DNA from: Holdemania massiliensis
GTDB taxonomy: Bacteria > Bacillota_I > Bacilli_A > Erysipelotrichales > Erysipelotrichaceae
Direction of reading: 5' to 3'
DNA length: 64,000 bases
Assembly: GCF_022440805.1 (NCBI RefSeq)
Contig: NZ_JAKNTK010000001.1
Span: 3,410,001-3,474,000 of the forward strand
The position numbers and the translations under genes are program-made. The notes beneath the pieces are model-generated. The model saw nothing but the letters and a program-made list of their open reading frames with translations, ran no database searches and was not told the DNA's origin. Position 1 is the stretch's first letter. Each line of letters begins with the position of its first letter. This document shows positions 42,779-51,522 of this stretch, piece by piece.

Positions 42779-43657
42779 CTATTTCACTGCCAGTTTTACA
42801 AATTTGGAAATTGCTGGATTGTCATCATTCTGACGCCAAGCCAGGACAACCCCATACTGCGGCAGACTGTCCGTTAATGGCAACCCCACCAGTTCTTTCA
42901 TAAAATATTTTAAAAGCATTCCGCCGCCGGCAATGCCCAAAACTTTGCCCATCTCAATCTGCGCAAAATAGTTTTCTGCCGTCATTTCTTCCTGAACGAC
43001 AGCCTCCGCAATCTGATGATTACGGCATTCCTCAATCATCTGGTCGTATTCCTGAGGATAACGCTCACGTTTGCGGATGATCAGCGGATACCCTCGCAAG
43101 TCAGAAAATTTTAGTTCTTTCTGCAGGGTCAGCGGATGCCTTTTGGGTGCAACCACAACCAAACCTGCGGATTGGATTAATTGGTTCTCTATTCCTGGCT
43201 GATCCGTAATGCTCAGCTGTCCGGTAATAATCAGATCTGTCTGCCTGCTTCGCAGCGCTTCAATGGCAGAGGCATAATCATAGAAGGCGAACTGAACCTG
43301 AGCGTCCGGATAGGCTTTTTCAAATTTTCTGACTTCTTCCATCAAAATTTCCCGTGTCCGCATATTGACATAACCCAGCCGCAGTTTTTTTCCGGCGAGC
43401 TGATTCTCATCTCTGGCTACTTCTTTCATCTTGTCGCAAAGCGCCAGAATTTCTTTCGCCAGAACTAAGCAGCGTTCCCCTGCGGGCGTAAGGACAATCG
43501 GCGTTGTCCGTTCGATCAGCTTGACGCCCAGTTCCTTTTCCAAATTGGTAATGTGATGGGAGATATTGGGCTGACTGACATAGATTTTTTTCGCCGCCGC
43601 AGAAAAACTCCCGGCTTCCGCAACGGCGATCAGCGACTGATAATCTTGTAAATTCAT
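42779..43657 (-). CDS. LysR-family transcriptional regulator
   Basis: 292 residues. The N-terminal winged HTH (about 1-60) has MNLQDYQSLIAVAEAGSFSAAAKKIYVSQPNISHHITNLE in pattern. The C-terminal effector domain (about 88-290) is of the periplasmic-binding-protein type. AGAGGGAAAG lies upstream of the ATG. Its gene precedes the reductase by about 100 bp, and that gap contains two LysR-type dyads. It likely activates the reductase in response to its substrate. Confidence 0.92.
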   Translation of the reverse strand: MNLQDYQSLIAVAEAGSFSAAAKKIYVSQPNISHHITNLEKELGVKLIERTTPIVLTPAGERCLVLAKEILALCDKMKEVARDENQLAGKKLRLGYVNMRTREILMEEVRKFEKAYPDAQVQFAFYDYASAIEALRSRQTDLIITGQLSITDQPGIENQLIQSAGLVVVAPKRHPLTLQKELKFSDLRGYPLIIRKRERYPQEYDQMIEECRNHQIAEAVVQEEMTAENYFAQIEMGKVLGIAGGGMLLKYFMKELVGLPLTDSLPQYGVVLAWRQNDDNPAISKFVKLAVK

Positions 43658-43755
43658 AATCTTTCCCTCTTAGTATCTTTACTATACTCAATTTTGAAAG
43701 ATTTTTGAATTCAAAGTTTTCCTTCTTTGAATATCCATTTGTGAAACCCTGCCTT

Positions 43756-44400
43756 TCAATCCAAAGTCTCACTGCTTTGCACGACTTGAATCATCCAGTT
43801 CGGGAACTGTTCACGCAGCTGTGCCGCCAGGATTTCCCGTTGATTTTCTTCCATCCACAGATCAATACAGGGAAATTGCCGATCTGCCGGGAATTCTTTG
43901 CCATCCAACGTATGGATCACAACGGTAAATGGAATTTCACCCAGCTCCTCAATCGTTGGATCCCGGTCTAATGATTCCAACATGGACAATATAGATAGAT
44001 CCCATTGCAGATTAACAGAAGCTGGCTCAATCGCAAGCCACCCCTGTTTCTTAAGCTCAGCGTCGAACACACGTCCCACGCGGACTGAACAGACATTGCC
44101 TAAAGTTCCCTTATAGGCAAAGAAGTAATCCCGATAAAAGAAGTCCGGATAACTGAAATAAATTGGATAATCCGGATAAGCTTCCTCCGCGGCATAGCCA
44201 TCGCAGGAATCAGCATCGCAGTGAATTTGCTGAATCACAAACTCCCGATGATACTGGCGGGATAAACAGCGCAGGATATGTCGTTCAATTCGCTGCGGCC
44301 GGGAGAAATCCAACCGCAGGAAATGATCGATTAAAATCAGATTTTCAAATACTGCAATCAACACCATCACAACGACGGTGATTTTCGTTTTCTTTTCCAA
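43756..44400 (-). CDS. Membrane-anchored protein of unknown function (214 aa)
   Basis: One N-terminal membrane segment (about 7-26), then a soluble domain with several Cys (FSYPDFF near 81-87, VCSVRVGRVFD near 104-114). No family is recognised. It begins 25 bp after the second M56 gene and is probably the last gene of that operon, so it may assist or be controlled by the sensor. Confidence 0.65.
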   Translation of the reverse strand: MEKKTKITVVVMVLIAVFENLILIDHFLRLDFSRPQRIERHILRCLSRQYHREFVIQQIHCDADSCDGYAAEEAYPDYPIYFSYPDFFYRDYFFAYKGTLGNVCSVRVGRVFDAELKKQGWLAIEPASVNLQWDLSILSMLESLDRDPTIEELGEIPFTVVIHTLDGKEFPADRQFPCIDLWMEENQREILAAQLREQFPNWMIQVVQSSETLD

Positions 44401-44424
44401 AGCTCTAGTCCTTCTTATCCTTGC

Positions 44425-46902
44425 TTATCGTCCAAGCACTTCATACAGTGAACTCGTGACGACAGATATCGGTTGGCCACCGGTAATAATCTGCAGGATC
44501 TGATCGCTAAGCGCTAATGCCTTTTCATCAATCTGCTGGGCTTTTTCCATTATTTCCTCAATCCGCGCGACAACGGCGCTGCGGATTTCTGCATCCGCAT
44601 CCATATAGCTCATAAGCACATCATTTTGAATCAGGATTCGTTTTTCCGGATCATAAATTCCCTCAGCCGAATACTGATGATCATTGAGATCAACGTTAAC
44701 CGCAATCTCTGCTGAGGATTTGCCTGCTTTCTGTTTGACGACCACATTGACGACAAGATTCATTGAGCACCCTGGAAGCACTTCAGTATTCAGAACTTTA
44801 AACAAGTAGCTTCGGCTGATGTCAAATTGATTATCTTCTGAATTTTGAACAAGGGTCAGTGTCGAGAAGTCATTGGGCTGAGCTGTCACCATAATCTCAG
44901 AAATCGGAGTACCGTAATTATGTTCAACCTTCGGCGTAAAGTTCGGGGTATATTCTTCAAAGGCTGTGCTGCCTTTGACCAGCTGCACAATTTCTTTCCA
45001 TTGCGTCTTATCAATAGTATATTGGGTCTGGACACGTTCCGGAACTTGAATCTGCCGGCCGCGAATCAGCGAATATTCAAGATATTTCCGGCTGTCAGCA
45101 GCTGCCTGATTGTTTTCCAGCACTGCGAAATGAACATGGGCAGGGGTATTCTCCTCCCTCATGGTTGCGATAACTTGTCCCTGTTCCACTTGACTCCAGG
45201 TTTCCATCCAGATTTGATCACTCAATCCACCATAAAAAGTCTTGCGGTGACCATGATCCAATATCATATAGGCTCCCCATTCTTGATCATAACCGATCTT
45301 TTCCACCCGCCCCTCCGCTGCCGCCAGCACTTCCAGACTGCCGGACTGGCTCGCGATATCCAGACCCTGTACGCCGTACTCAAAAGAATCTGAGAGTATT
45401 TGAGGCATCGCCGCCGGATAAACAAACGGAATCGCTTTAGGAATTTTATAATAATTATTCGGACATAGGATTGTTTGATCTTCTCCGATATAGCAAAGCT
45501 TGGTCTGATCCACCGATTGTTCATAAAACCCTGCCGTCTGCGCCGCAATTTCCTCCAGCCGCTGTTCGCTGATCGAGGTCCGATAGAATCCGCCGGATAT
45601 CCGATCCAGCTTATGATTTTGACGATTCCAAAGCAGTTTATAATGGGCGCCCATTTCAATATAAAACTGCGTATTGTCAACAGGGCCAAACCGAAGCTGA
45701 AACAGATCAAATTCCGGAAATGCTGCGCATTCGTTAATGATGATCAGTTCCCCGCCGGAATACTCGATGGCCTTCTCCCGAGCCTGTTTTAATTCTTCTT
45801 CATTCCTGTAGTAACGGCCTGCGGTCTGCGCGGCTTCCAGACATCGTTCTTCTGACAAAGTCGTTTGTTTCGCAGGAAGATAAGCTTTAACGAGCTTATC
45901 CTGCTTGATATTCCATACGAGCTGAGCTTCGGAAATACCATCCCGATCGATAAAAACAAGAATTTCCTGCGTGTTGTTCAGTGGTATCAGCGAGCATTCA
46001 TAGTCTTCTAATCCTTGAGGCATCGGGGCAAGCACGGCCATTTCATTGTCTTTGTTTCGCGGATTCTCCGCCAACAGTTTCTCCAGAGCTGCCTGATCCT
46101 GACCAAACCGGTTTGACGCAGACATCCAAAAGAACAGAATGCCGATCAAAAACACCGCAGCCGCAAATCCCATACCTGCGGCTAAAATGAGTTTCTTCTT
46201 TCCGGTCTGCGGCTGAGATTTTGCTTGATTCTTCTGTTTTTCATCAGAGTTCAGATCAGGTCTTTTCTTTTGATCGCTGAAGCCAAGTACAAAGAGGTTT
46301 GTTGATGTAGTGAGCTGGCGCTGCAGGTTTTGATACTTGATCCTTTCTGCAGCCGTCAATTCCTTTTCCACAGCCGCATTACAGCGCTGCTCTAAAATTT
46401 CAGTTCCAATGCTGTAAAGCAGATAAGCTCCCGGATTAAACCAGAAAAGCATTCTCAAAAGACCGAAAGCTAATTTTAGGTAATGGTGATTGTGTCTGAT
46501 ATGGTAGAGTTCATGGGCAAGAATCCAGCGCTTCTGGACTGCCTCAAGATCAGCTGGAAGAACAATTTTAGGCTGTTTTTCGCAGGTCACAAACGCCGTC
46601 GGCAAATTTGTCGCGTATACAGATGTCTGATCAATTCTTTCAGCTTTAATTCTATGCACAAGCCGTCTATCATGGAAGAAAAAACCAACGGATACCGCGA
46701 TTCCCATGACCCACAGAGTAAAGATTGGCAGCCAGAAAAGACAAGGGATAAAACAGAGGAAAATGAAGGTGCTTTCCCCAATTAAAAGCCGACTGGAACT
46801 TTTTCTACGCAAAAATTCTGATTGAGCCAGCTTTGGATCCATCAGAATATAACTCAGAATTCCCAAAACTGCCGAAATGATAATAAATTGATTCATGTTC
46901 AT
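44425..46902 (-). CDS. Second BlaR1-like M56 protein with M23/LytM-like domain
   Basis: 825 residues. Membrane segments (about 5-22, 42-75) surround the M56 domain with zinc motif HELYH (130-134). A TM lies at about 239-260. The extracellular half has an M23-like fold (GLDIASQSG, ILDHGHRKTFYGGLSD, HVHFAVLEN near residues 530-640). The HVH motif is kept, but the first metal ligand (usually His before G.DI) is replaced. Its layout parallels the protein at 37413-40184. No blaI lies next to it. It is 13 bp downstream of an FMN-binding lipoprotein gene whose promoter carries a BlaI-like box. Confidence 0.85.
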   Translation of the reverse strand: MNMNQFIIISAVLGILSYILMDPKLAQSEFLRRKSSSRLLIGESTFIFLCFIPCLFWLPIFTLWVMGIAVSVGFFFHDRRLVHRIKAERIDQTSVYATNLPTAFVTCEKQPKIVLPADLEAVQKRWILAHELYHIRHNHHYLKLAFGLLRMLFWFNPGAYLLYSIGTEILEQRCNAAVEKELTAAERIKYQNLQRQLTTSTNLFVLGFSDQKKRPDLNSDEKQKNQAKSQPQTGKKKLILAAGMGFAAAVFLIGILFFWMSASNRFGQDQAALEKLLAENPRNKDNEMAVLAPMPQGLEDYECSLIPLNNTQEILVFIDRDGISEAQLVWNIKQDKLVKAYLPAKQTTLSEERCLEAAQTAGRYYRNEEELKQAREKAIEYSGGELIIINECAAFPEFDLFQLRFGPVDNTQFYIEMGAHYKLLWNRQNHKLDRISGGFYRTSISEQRLEEIAAQTAGFYEQSVDQTKLCYIGEDQTILCPNNYYKIPKAIPFVYPAAMPQILSDSFEYGVQGLDIASQSGSLEVLAAAEGRVEKIGYDQEWGAYMILDHGHRKTFYGGLSDQIWMETWSQVEQGQVIATMREENTPAHVHFAVLENNQAAADSRKYLEYSLIRGRQIQVPERVQTQYTIDKTQWKEIVQLVKGSTAFEEYTPNFTPKVEHNYGTPISEIMVTAQPNDFSTLTLVQNSEDNQFDISRSYLFKVLNTEVLPGCSMNLVVNVVVKQKAGKSSAEIAVNVDLNDHQYSAEGIYDPEKRILIQNDVLMSYMDADAEIRSAVVARIEEIMEKAQQIDEKALALSDQILQIITGGQPISVVTSSLYEVLGR

Positions 46903-46915
46903 GAGCTCCCTTCGC

Positions 46916-47449
46916 TTATTTCCCCTCCAACGACAACGCTTGGTTAACCGCGTTAATCATGGCATTAGAACTGATCGTCGCACCGCCTAAGATATCCACT
47001 TCTGTGGACTGCGATTCAATCATTCGTTTCCCAATTTCATCGCAGGCAACATCCCCAATCCCCTTGGTTTCATACTGATCCACAGCGATGTTGGTAATTA
47101 ATCCGTTCTCTATTTTTACTGCTACTGAAATTTCTCCCCAGCGTCCGTCGGCAGAGCCATAGTAAAGACCATCATCCGGAAATTTAGAGACCATGCGGTT
47201 GATTTCATCTTCCGACATGATGACACGGTCTTCCTTCGGATTCTTCACCTGATCAAATTCAGGATCTGCCGGGATTGGCGTTTGTATTGTTTTATCTTCC
47301 TCTGTTTCTTTATCCGTTTTTACATTAACTTTCGATTCTGGCAAAGGTGTATCTGCATCCTTCGAGACACAGCCTGAAGCCATATATAGAACAAGCAGCG
47401 AAACTCCCATCCTCTGCATTGTCATTAAAACTTTCCGCTTTTTATCCAT
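46916..47449 (-). CDS. Small FMN-binding-domain lipoprotein (177 aa)
   Basis: Lipobox MASGC (about Cys27) and a charged linker (about 28-75). A C-terminal FMN-binding domain follows (about 90-177), with pattern DGLYYGSADGRWGEISVAVKIENG and an end motif DILGGATISS. In flavinylated proteins the Thr of [S/T]GAT carries FMN; here the first position is Gly. It would act as an extracytoplasmic electron carrier. It is first gene in an operon with the second M56 protein, an unexpected pairing. Confidence 0.82.
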   Translation of the reverse strand: MDKKRKVLMTMQRMGVSLLVLYMASGCVSKDADTPLPESKVNVKTDKETEEDKTIQTPIPADPEFDQVKNPKEDRVIMSEDEINRMVSKFPDDGLYYGSADGRWGEISVAVKIENGLITNIAVDQYETKGIGDVACDEIGKRMIESQSTEVDILGGATISSNAMINAVNQALSLEGK

Positions 47450-47495
47450 CTTCGGTTCCTCTTTCTTTATGATTAAAATGACACTGATACACTTT

Positions 47496-47525
47496 AAATC
47501 TACATCTATAGACCCAAGATGTCAA
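47496..47525 (-). promoter_or_regulatory. Promoter and BlaI-like operator of the second M56 operon
   Basis: On the minus strand, TTGACA (47520-47525), a 17-bp spacer and TAGATT (47497-47502). The plus-strand box aaatctacatctatag (47496-47511) matches the blaI-promoter box at 12 of 16 positions and occupies the identical place relative to -10 and -35. Confidence 0.72.
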
Positions 47526-47675
47526 ACTAAAATAAATAATAAAAAGTCTTAATATAAAACTAGATTTTTTAGCTAATGACGTTCTATCTTCTGTTTCATA
47601 TTTTTCATTCTTCTCCTCTTTGATTTTAGAGATTAGACCTTCCATCACTTATTCTTTCGTGATATAGTATAAGCG

Positions 47676-47691
47676 AAGTCTAATATTGTAG
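47676..47691. promoter_or_regulatory. Third BlaI-like box
   Basis: aagtctaatattgtag matches the blaI-promoter box (aagtctacaattgtag) except in the central three positions. It lies about 85 bp upstream of the rightward gene at 47776, overlapping a possible -35. It could also act on leftward transcription. Confidence 0.62.
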
Positions 47692-47775
47692 ACCTTAAGT
47701 TATATAGATAATGTGGAAAAATTAAAGAATCCAATTGTTCTATAGACCGTTATTTATACTTATCGAGGTGATCTC

Positions 47776-48489
47776 ATGTTTCTTCGTAATCGCTCTTTTC
47801 GCTTTTTTAGCATTCTTCTCATTGTATTCTCGTCGCTTTTTAACCTGTTTCTTTCTGCTCCTCGCATTTATATGATTTATTTGTATTGGAAGTCTGAAAA
47901 CATCCTTTATTATTTCAAGGAACCTTCTGATTGTTATTTCAATCCTGCTCTACCTGTTGCCCTTTGCTCATATGAAAAAGACACAAATACCGACATAAGT
48001 AAAATTCCTGATTATAACTACACGCATCATCCTAGCTGGACTTTATTTGATTTTCTGTCAAACACTCCCATTGAATGTACGCAGGAAAATATGATCTCCA
48101 TTCAGACTGAAATCCTTTCCCATGTTTACTGTTCGGAAATAACGAGAGGCTACTCGGATATTGGCTGTTATCTGGAACGGTTTGGTGATTCTTCTGAGCC
48201 CAAAAATGTCTCTCCAACGCGCATCAAGAAAAATAAAACTGGGGTTTATCAAATCAACCTCGTTGTTCATGAAGGTACGTTTGATGAGAAAGATGAGATT
48301 ATCATGATGGAAAGAATTATCAGGATTTTCCCTAGCCGTTTTCATACAAAAGCCTGTTTCTTTGATTATGTTGACAATAATACAATCATTGAACCTATTT
48401 TGAAAGAATTCGGAGCTTATAGAGAAAAGAGTATAAAACACTTAAGCTTAAGTTCCCGTGATTCCTATTTCAGTAATCGACAGCACTAA
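47776..48489 (+). CDS. Unknown single-TM protein, copy 1 of a tandem duplicate
   Basis: 237 residues. One N-terminal hydrophobic segment (about 8-29) preceded by Arg residues is followed by an extracytoplasmic domain with six Cys, rich in Tyr/Phe/Asp. No known family is recognised. GAGGTG Shine-Dalgarno. The gene opens an AT-rich island, and its next neighbour is a near copy of itself. A BlaI-like box lies about 85 bp upstream, so it might belong to the same regulon. Function unknown. Confidence 0.75.
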   Translation: MFLRNRSFRFFSILLIVFSSLFNLFLSAPRIYMIYLYWKSENILYYFKEPSDCYFNPALPVALCSYEKDTNTDISKIPDYNYTHHPSWTLFDFLSNTPIECTQENMISIQTEILSHVYCSEITRGYSDIGCYLERFGDSSEPKNVSPTRIKKNKTGVYQINLVVHEGTFDEKDEIIMMERIIRIFPSRFHTKACFFDYVDNNTIIEPILKEFGAYREKSIKHLSLSSRDSYFSNRQH

Positions 48490-48538
48490 ATCACCCGAAT
48501 TCATTTCCTTTTTGTTATAAATTTTTAGAGGTGATCTC

Positions 48539-49252
48539 ATGTTTCTTCGCAATCGCTCTTTTCGCTTTTTTAGCATTCTTCTCATTGTATTCTCGTCGCT
48601 TTTTAACCTGTTTCTTTCTGTTCCTCGCATTTATATGACTTATTTGTACTGGAAGTCTGAAAACATCCTTTATTATTTCAAGGAACCTTCTGATTGTTAC
48701 TTCAATCCTGCTCTTCCTGTTGCCCTTTGCTCGTATGAAAAAGACACAAATACCGACAGAAGTAAAATTCCTGGTTATTTCTACACGCATCATCATAAGT
48801 GGACTTTATTTGATTTTCTGTCAAACACTCCCATTGAATGCACGCAGGAAAATATGATACCCATTCAGTCTGAAATCCTTTCCCATGTTTACTGTTCGGA
48901 AATAACGAGAGGTTACTCGGATATTGGCTGTATTATAAAGCGAGTTGGTGAGTCTGATGAGCAAAAAAACATCTCGCCGACACATATCAAAAAAAACAGA
49001 ACTGGGGTTTATCTCATCAACCTGGTCGTTCCTGAAGATACGTTTGATGAGAAAGATGAGATTATCATGATGGAAAGAATCATCAGGATTTTCCCTAGCC
49101 GTTTTCATACAAAAGACTGTTTCTTTGATTATGTTGACAATAATACAATCATTGAACCTATTTTGAAAGAATTCGGAGCTTATAGAGAAAAGAGTATAAA
49201 ACACTTAAGCTTAAGTTCCCGTGATTCCTATTTCAGTAATCGACAGCAGTAA
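48539..49252 (+). CDS. Unknown single-TM protein, copy 2 of a tandem duplicate
   Basis: 237 residues, same length as copy 1 with only scattered replacements. The most changed stretch is about residues 131-150 (IIKRVGESDEQKNISPT in place of YLERFGDSSEPKNVSPT). The N-terminal membrane segment, Cys pattern and C-terminus are kept. GAGGTG lies 8 nt upstream of the ATG. It is 49 bp downstream of copy 1 and probably in the same transcript. Localised change inside otherwise conserved copies hints at a specificity region, but that is speculation. Confidence 0.75.
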   Translation: MFLRNRSFRFFSILLIVFSSLFNLFLSVPRIYMTYLYWKSENILYYFKEPSDCYFNPALPVALCSYEKDTNTDRSKIPGYFYTHHHKWTLFDFLSNTPIECTQENMIPIQSEILSHVYCSEITRGYSDIGCIIKRVGESDEQKNISPTHIKKNRTGVYLINLVVPEDTFDEKDEIIMMERIIRIFPSRFHTKDCFFDYVDNNTIIEPILKEFGAYREKSIKHLSLSSRDSYFSNRQQ

Positions 49253-49531
49253 ATAAAGGCTCTTCAAAATAATCTATTTACTTATTCGTTCTTTTAGTCT
49301 AAATTGTTGAAGAATAAAAGAAGTTCCTTCTTTTTCGTTATTGTTTCATACTGTGGAAAAATACTTCATGCGTAAAGCTTAAATTACCTATCAATTATTA
49401 AGCAAAGAAATTTTTCAGTGAATATTACATTTCTGATTTTATAATTCATACTTTCCTAAATAAACTTTTCGCTTAGCAGGCCATATATTTTAATTATTGG
49501 TTTTCTAATATTTTTACACGATCTTATACAT

Positions 49532-50398
49532 CTAAATAATATACCAATCAAAGCCGCCTCCAGCGTTAACTATATTCCAGAAAGTCCACCAAAATATAAT
49601 TTTATATAATATGGATAGAAACCAGTTGTTTTCTGTTTTCAAAAAGATGATTGAAGAAGGAATTTCTGAAAACAAAATAAAAAAGTGCACATCTGTCAGT
49701 ACTAAATTACTGAATATATTAATCTCCAGATGAGGCGAATATCCAATGGATGGAATACAATGCATCAATATAGGAATGATAGTTGGAAAGTATAAATATA
49801 GAAATACATTGATAAATTTATTACAAAAACTAGATTCTAATAAGTATTTTATGTAATATAGTGGGAAAATCAGAAAAACCACAGTAGTAAAAAAAGATAA
49901 TAAAATACTATATAACAAAAACTCAAAAAAATGCCGACTAAGATTTTCGACAATATTTATGATTAAATATTTCAGAGACATAGAATCATAGAAAACCAAT
50001 GTACATAATGAACTCAGAATAAATGAACTTATTAATATTAGGGGGATGAATTTATAAAAAGTCCTACTCCCTTTTTCTTTAAGCGAAATTTTCAATTTAA
50101 TGCACGCTAGGAAAACAGGAAATAGAATTAAAGGGGCAAAAACATAAAAAGGATAGCATAATCTTGTAGGAAAAATGAAACGTAAACATATAAGCAAATA
50201 AAACAGAAAACAAATCATAGCATCAAAAATATAATAGAAAGTTTTTATTTTTATGTCTTTTAATTTAAATAAAATTGCTGCTGCACTTCCAACTATAAAG
50301 AGATTAACTAGTAAAATATTACCCTTTAACGCAGCCATTATACTAAAATGAAAAATGATTATAAGAGATAAGAGTTTACATCCTAGTATTGAATTCAT
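49532..50398 (-). CDS. Polytopic membrane protein of unknown function (288 aa)
   Basis: The ATG at 50398 has AAAGGTG upstream, better than one 7 codons earlier. About eight hydrophobic segments, AT-rich coding sequence. The last 50 residues (LFSEIPSSIIF..., IIFWWTFW) match the end of the rightward gene at 50689 (FFSELPTSLIY..., TIIWWVVFG), and KLKDIKIK near 50 matches KLRAIKIK, so the two are distant paralogs. No known family recognised. The flanking gaps (49253-49531, 50399-50688) are AT-rich with nothing identifiable. Confidence 0.65.
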   Translation of the reverse strand: MNSILGCKLLSLIIIFHFSIMAALKGNILLVNLFIVGSAAAILFKLKDIKIKTFYYIFDAMICFLFYLLICLRFIFPTRLCYPFYVFAPLILFPVFLACIKLKISLKEKGSRTFYKFIPLILISSFILSSLCTLVFYDSMSLKYLIINIVENLSRHFFEFLLYSILLSFFTTVVFLIFPLYYIKYLLESSFCNKFINVFLYLYFPTIIPILMHCIPSIGYSPHLEINIFSNLVLTDVHFFILFSEIPSSIIFLKTENNWFLSILYKIIFWWTFWNIVNAGGGFDWYII

Positions 50399-50688
50399 AT
50401 AATTTAGAACACCTTTCATTTATTAGAGTTAAACTGGTCAGGTTAGAAAACAGGTCATCATCCATTCCATGACACTTATATAATGAGTTAATAAAAATAT
50501 TATAACATAATTACATTCTTTAGTTTTATGAATCTAATGGATTTAAAGCGTTTGACAACCTATTTTTAATTGCATATAATTATTTCAAATTTACTATTAT
50601 ATTTTTGCAAATTAAGCAGTTTTTTGGCGAACTTACTTTCAAACTATTTCACTGATACAACGCTTCGCAATTTTAACAGGAGTAAACA

Positions 50689-51522
50689 ATGAAAAAGGCA
50701 GCACAATTTCTAGGCTTAATTTTGTTTCTTTCTTTATACAATAATTTTTTTTCTTACTCGATTATTGAAGGAACACATTTTTTCAATGTCTTTATGTTCT
50801 GTTTATCTATTTTCTTCTTGTTTAAGCTGCGTGCTATTAAAATCAAAAAAGGGCATTATCTATTTGCGATCTTCTTTTCTTTCGTTTTCATAATTTTAGT
50901 TTACCTTAAAGATGCAGTTTATTTTTCCGAAGATGGATTAGCCTATTTCAATCTTGCATTTATTTTCATTCCAATTTATATCGTATGTATTAAGTTAAGA
51001 ATTAAATTCCAAATAAAGGAGTCTTATGTATATCGCGATTTTAAAATTACGTGTCTTGTTTATATTTTAGCTATTGTCTGCGGTTTTCTTATCTATTATC
51101 GACCAGATAGTAATATTTACCAATATATCCAATATCGTCTCTTATTTGTTCATTATACCTATGTGTTTTTAATTTATAGTTTTTTTATTTCTACTTTCCT
51201 CTTTTTCACATTTTTATTATTTCCAACCTTAATAATCAACGAAATAATGCCCGATTTTTATAACCATCGCTGGGTCAAGTTCATCTTCTATTTCTATTTC
51301 GCATGGATATCAACAGTAATGATGCATACCCGTCCCTTAGAGGGTTTTTGGGAGCATAATGACATACTTCAAGTTATGTTTTTCTCAGAGCTGCCGACGT
51401 CTTTAATTTATTCATTTTCAAAAAATAAGCTATTTAATCCGATCTTTTTTAAAACGATTATTTGGTGGGTTGTTTTCGGATTACGGGTTATGGGAACATG
51501 GTCTCATTGGATCATCTTGTAA
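50689..51522 (+). CDS. Polytopic membrane protein of unknown function (277 aa)
   Basis: About eight hydrophobic segments. CAGGAG Shine-Dalgarno 8 nt before the ATG. Shares with its divergent neighbour (49532-50398) the internal motif FKLRAIKIKKGHYLF, IYIVCIKLRIKF, the MMHTRPLEG-like loop (LMHCIPSIG in the other), and a C-terminal FFSELPTSLIY...IIWWVVFG. A paralogous pair in divergent orientation within an AT-rich island suggests an acquired module. Function unknown. Confidence 0.65.
   Translation: MKKAAQFLGLILFLSLYNNFFSYSIIEGTHFFNVFMFCLSIFFLFKLRAIKIKKGHYLFAIFFSFVFIILVYLKDAVYFSEDGLAYFNLAFIFIPIYIVCIKLRIKFQIKESYVYRDFKITCLVYILAIVCGFLIYYRPDSNIYQYIQYRLLFVHYTYVFLIYSFFISTFLFFTFLLFPTLIINEIMPDFYNHRWVKFIFYFYFAWISTVMMHTRPLEGFWEHNDILQVMFFSELPTSLIYSFSKNKLFNPIFFKTIIWWVVFGLRVMGTWSHWIIL

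Larger units (their letters stand above)
47450..47775. other. Regulatory region with BlaI-like boxes at the island edge
   Basis: It holds the FMN-lipoprotein promoter and box (47496-47525), a second box (47676-47691), and the leader of the rightward 47776 gene. A 68-codon frame spanning 47442-47648 has no good ribosome-binding site and contains the promoter, so I do not call it a gene. Confidence 0.5.
47776..49252 (+). repeat. Tandem gene duplication (two units of about 760 bp)
   Basis: Copy 1 (about 47760-48489) and copy 2 (about 48520-49252) are nearly identical at both ends, including the gaggtgatctc leader. They diverge most between codons 75-80 and 130-165. Even synonymous positions are shared, so the duplication is recent or kept similar by gene conversion. 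Confidence 0.9.

Noticed and set aside
47442..47648. A 68-codon leftward frame before the FMN-binding lipoprotein gene
   Set aside because: Starts at GTG without a ribosome site, contains the lipoprotein promoter and operator, and its translation shows no coherent domain.
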